This document shows positions 10,740 to 12,612 of a stretch of 12,612 bases of DNA, piece by piece; positions within the stretch are counted from its first letter, which is position 1; each line of letters starts with the position of its first letter. The notes below the pieces were generated by a model. That model saw nothing but the letters and a program-made list of their open reading frames with translations. It ran no database searches and was not told the origin of the DNA. This DNA is from Stagnihabitans sp039932095 (GTDB lineage Bacteria > Pseudomonadota > Alphaproteobacteria > Rhodobacterales > Rhodobacteraceae): the NCBI GenBank assembly GCA_039932095.1, contig JBDTQR010000136.1, positions 1-12,612 on the forward strand. Direction: 5' to 3'. Made by a program: the position numbers and the translations under genes.

Positions 10740-12482
10740 ATGCTGGGCTTTAGACTGATCGCCGTGGTGCTTGGGTGCCTGATGCTGACTTCGATGGCCG
10801 AGGCCAAGAACGGCGACAATTGCGGCGACTTGCGCAAGGCCTGTCAGGCGGCGGGGTTTGTCCAGTCGGGTGGCCATGGGTCCGGCACAAGGGTGATCCG
10901 CGACTGCATGGACCCCTTGATGAACGGCGTGACGCCACCCGGCACCGGAAAGCTGCCGCTGCCCAAGGTTTCGGCCGACGCCATCGCGTCCTGCAAGGCC
11001 GACAAGGGCAAGGGCGGTGTCACTTCAGCCAAGTCACTGCCGGCGCAAGGTGCCAGGGTCGGCAACCCGCCAGTGGCCGTCAAGGCGCTGCCCACCGGAC
11101 AAGACCCCGGCCCGAACATCGTGATGATTCTGGTCGACGATTTCTCGATGAACCTGATGACGGACAAGGCTGGCGTCCTGTCCAAGGGCATGCCGAACCT
11201 TGCCCAGATGATGCGGGACGGCGTGACTTTCTCCAACTACTTCGTCACCGATTCGCTGTGCTGTCCGTCACGAACCTCGATCTTCACCGGTCTGATGCCG
11301 CACAACTCGGGCGTGATCGCCAACACCGGGGTCAACGGCGGCTTCGGCGCATTCATGGCGCACAAGGACGATGCCAAGACCTTTGCTCTGGCGCTGCACA
11401 ACAACTATTACGCCACCGCGATGATGGGTAAATATCTGAACGGTTATGAGCCCGATCAGGCCGGCATTCCGCAAGGCTGGAGCGAGTGGGCTGTGGCGGG
11501 CAATGCTTACGCCAATTTCAACTATGCCATCAACCACAACGCCGAGATGATCACCCCCGCGCCGCACATGACGGATGAGATGTCGACGCTTGGGCAAGCG
11601 TTCATCAAGGGCGCAGCCGCGGGTCCGTTCTTTCTGGAACTGGCGACCTTTTCGCCGCATTCGCCCTATGTACCACCGAAACGCTATGCAGATGCGTTCC
11701 CCGGCCTGACCTATCCGCGAACCGCAGCCTTTGATTACCGCCCGGATCAATACTCGCCGAAATGGCTGCAGGTCATTCCGGCACTCGACAAGCGGTTCAT
11801 GAACAAGATCGACGAATTCTACCGGCTGCGGGTGCAGTCGGACATGGGCGTCGATGACATGATCGGCGCGGTGCGCAAGACGATTGACGATCTGGGGCTG
11901 AGCAAGAACACCTACATAATCTTCACCTCGGACAATGGTTATCACATGGGGGAGTTTTCACTGCGCGCAGGCAAGATGTCGCCGTTCGACTTCGACATCC
12001 ATGTGCCGCTGGTCGTGGTCGGGCCAGGGGTGGCTGCCGGCCAGACGATTGACGACATCGCGATGAACATCGACCTGTACCCGACCTTCACCGAACTGGC
12101 CGGAATCGTGCCCAGCGCGACGGTGGACGGCCATTCGCTGGTGCCGCTCTTGCATGGCAAGCCCGGCCCGCGGCGCAATATCGCCGTGGTCGAGCATGCC
12201 CAGTCCAAGCCGAGCCCCGCCGACCCGGATGCAGCCGAGGCCAAGGCTGGCGATCCGCCGGATTATGTGGCGCTGCGGCTGGGCGATGCCATGTATGTCG
12301 AATACAACGACGGGTCGAAGGATGTCGGCTATTACGACATGACGTCGGACCCTGACCAGTTGCACAACATCGCCCACACCCTGTCCGCCGACCGACTGAA
12401 AGCGCTGCATGAAGCTCTGGCCGCCAACCACGCCTGCGTCGGCGCCGATGCCTGTCTCGCTGCCCAGTCGATGACGCCGTAA
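10740..12482 (+). CDS. Exported type-I sulfatase (N-acetylglucosamine-6-sulfatase-like) with Cys-rich N-terminal segment
   Basis: This 580-residue protein is a formylglycine-dependent sulfatase that should hydrolyse sulfate esters outside the cytoplasm. A signal peptide is cleaved probably after A-E-A at residue 22. Residues about 25-100 form an extra segment with four cysteines (C28, C35 and two more). The sulfatase domain starts at N-I-V-M-I-L-V-D-D (residues 126-134; D133 and D134 bind the metal). The modification motif is C-C-P-S-R-T-S-I-F-T-G, with C174 the residue converted to formylglycine. The S-D-N-G-Y-H-M-G motif and K-M-S-P-F-D-F-D-I-H-V-P-L resemble eukaryotic glucosamine-6-sulfatase (GNS). 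AGGGGG at 10729-10734 precedes the ATG. No sulfatase-maturating enzyme or transporter is in the window. The substrate, perhaps a sulfated polysaccharide, is inferred. Confidence 0.92.
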   Translation: MLGFRLIAVVLGCLMLTSMAEAKNGDNCGDLRKACQAAGFVQSGGHGSGTRVIRDCMDPLMNGVTPPGTGKLPLPKVSADAIASCKADKGKGGVTSAKSLPAQGARVGNPPVAVKALPTGQDPGPNIVMILVDDFSMNLMTDKAGVLSKGMPNLAQMMRDGVTFSNYFVTDSLCCPSRTSIFTGLMPHNSGVIANTGVNGGFGAFMAHKDDAKTFALALHNNYYATAMMGKYLNGYEPDQAGIPQGWSEWAVAGNAYANFNYAINHNAEMITPAPHMTDEMSTLGQAFIKGAAAGPFFLELATFSPHSPYVPPKRYADAFPGLTYPRTAAFDYRPDQYSPKWLQVIPALDKRFMNKIDEFYRLRVQSDMGVDDMIGAVRKTIDDLGLSKNTYIIFTSDNGYHMGEFSLRAGKMSPFDFDIHVPLVVVGPGVAAGQTIDDIAMNIDLYPTFTELAGIVPSATVDGHSLVPLLHGKPGPRRNIAVVEHAQSKPSPADPDAAEAKAGDPPDYVALRLGDAMYVEYNDGSKDVGYYDMTSDPDQLHNIAHTLSADRLKALHEALAANHACVGADACLAAQSMTP

Positions 12483-12519
12483 CGCTGACGGCTCCGCCGG
12501 CAACCGCGGGGCCGCCACC

Positions 12520-12548
12520 TTGACAACAGCCCAACCATCCGCGACAAC
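12520..12548 (+). promoter_or_regulatory. Likely tRNA promoter
   Basis: A consensus -35 TTGACA (12520-12525) is followed after 17 bp by GACAAC (12543-12548), a weak -10. Transcription would begin near 12555, just before the tRNA at 12559. Confidence 0.5.
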
Positions 12549-12558
12549 GTCGGCGTCT

Positions 12559-12612
12559 GGGGCAGTAGCTCAGTTGGGAGAGCGTATCGTTCGCAATGAT
12601 AAGGTCAGGGGT
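12559..12612 (+). tRNA. tRNA-Ala (anticodon CGC), 5' part, cut by window end
   Basis: The 5' acceptor strand GGGGCAG (12559-12565) is followed by T8-A9, the D stem GCTC/GAGC with loop AGTTGGGA, the anticodon stem TATCG/TGATA (one G-U pair) and the loop TTCGCAA. This gives anticodon CGC at 12592-12594, which reads GCG, alanine. The variable region AAGGTC and the start of the T arm (AGGGGT) are visible; the T loop and the 3' acceptor strand lie beyond the window, so the G3-U70 pair of alanine tRNAs cannot be checked. Confidence 0.85.

Noticed and set aside
10740..10778. Lipoprotein signal (V-L-G-C at residues 10-13) in the sulfatase
   Set aside because: The hydrophobic part before this cysteine is too short, and an A-x-A signal peptidase I site follows at residues 20-22.

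Overview
The window looks like chromosomal DNA of a GC-rich alphaproteobacterium, most likely order Rhodobacterales. The grounds are the GC-rich codon use, the style of the GcvT, GcvH and GcvP proteins, and the insertion of a small VOC-fold gene between gcvH and gcvP. All convincing genes are on the + strand. No transposase, phage gene or CRISPR array is visible.

Layout. (1) 30-1088: an M19 membrane-type dipeptidase. (2) 1154-6632: a glycine cleavage operon. A possible promoter (about 1188-1217) leads into a tandem two-aptamer glycine riboswitch (1229-1408). Then come gcvT (probably starting at a TTG at 1449), gcvH, a VOC-fold protein, gcvP, and a stand-alone GyrI-like ligand-binding domain protein. 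The operon oxidises glycine and loads one-carbon units onto tetrahydrofolate; the upstream dipeptidase could release glycine from dipeptides. The L-protein (lipoamide dehydrogenase) is not in the window.

(3) 6730-10533: the most unusual region. A membrane histidine kinase of the NarL/UhpB class overlaps a LuxR-type response regulator by 4 bp. Three tiny genes follow (63, 58 and 61 codons). Each has a signal peptide and a C-terminal motif R-R-x(3-5)-C-D-T-x(9-10)-C, and each is followed by its own hairpin terminator. A second, paralogous response regulator closes the region; its DNA-binding domain is nearly identical to that of the first (56 of 61 residues). Two of the tiny genes have the same promoter architecture: a GACCATGGTC palindrome about 108-110 bp upstream of the ATG, a TAATCTGA box about 43-46 bp upstream, and a shared GAAACCAACC leader. 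The middle gene instead has 19-bp tandem repeats and a dispersed inverted repeat built of the same half-site. I read this as a duplicated signalling and secreted-microprotein locus in which one kinase may feed two regulators acting on the same operator. I do not recognise the microprotein family.

(4) 10740-12482: an exported type-I (formylglycine) sulfatase resembling N-acetylglucosamine-6-sulfatases, with an extra four-cysteine N-terminal segment. (5) From 12559 to the window end: the 5' part of a tRNA, probably tRNA-Ala with anticodon CGC, with a consensus TTGACA -35 box just upstream.

All family assignments come from reading motifs by eye. No database search or folding program was run.
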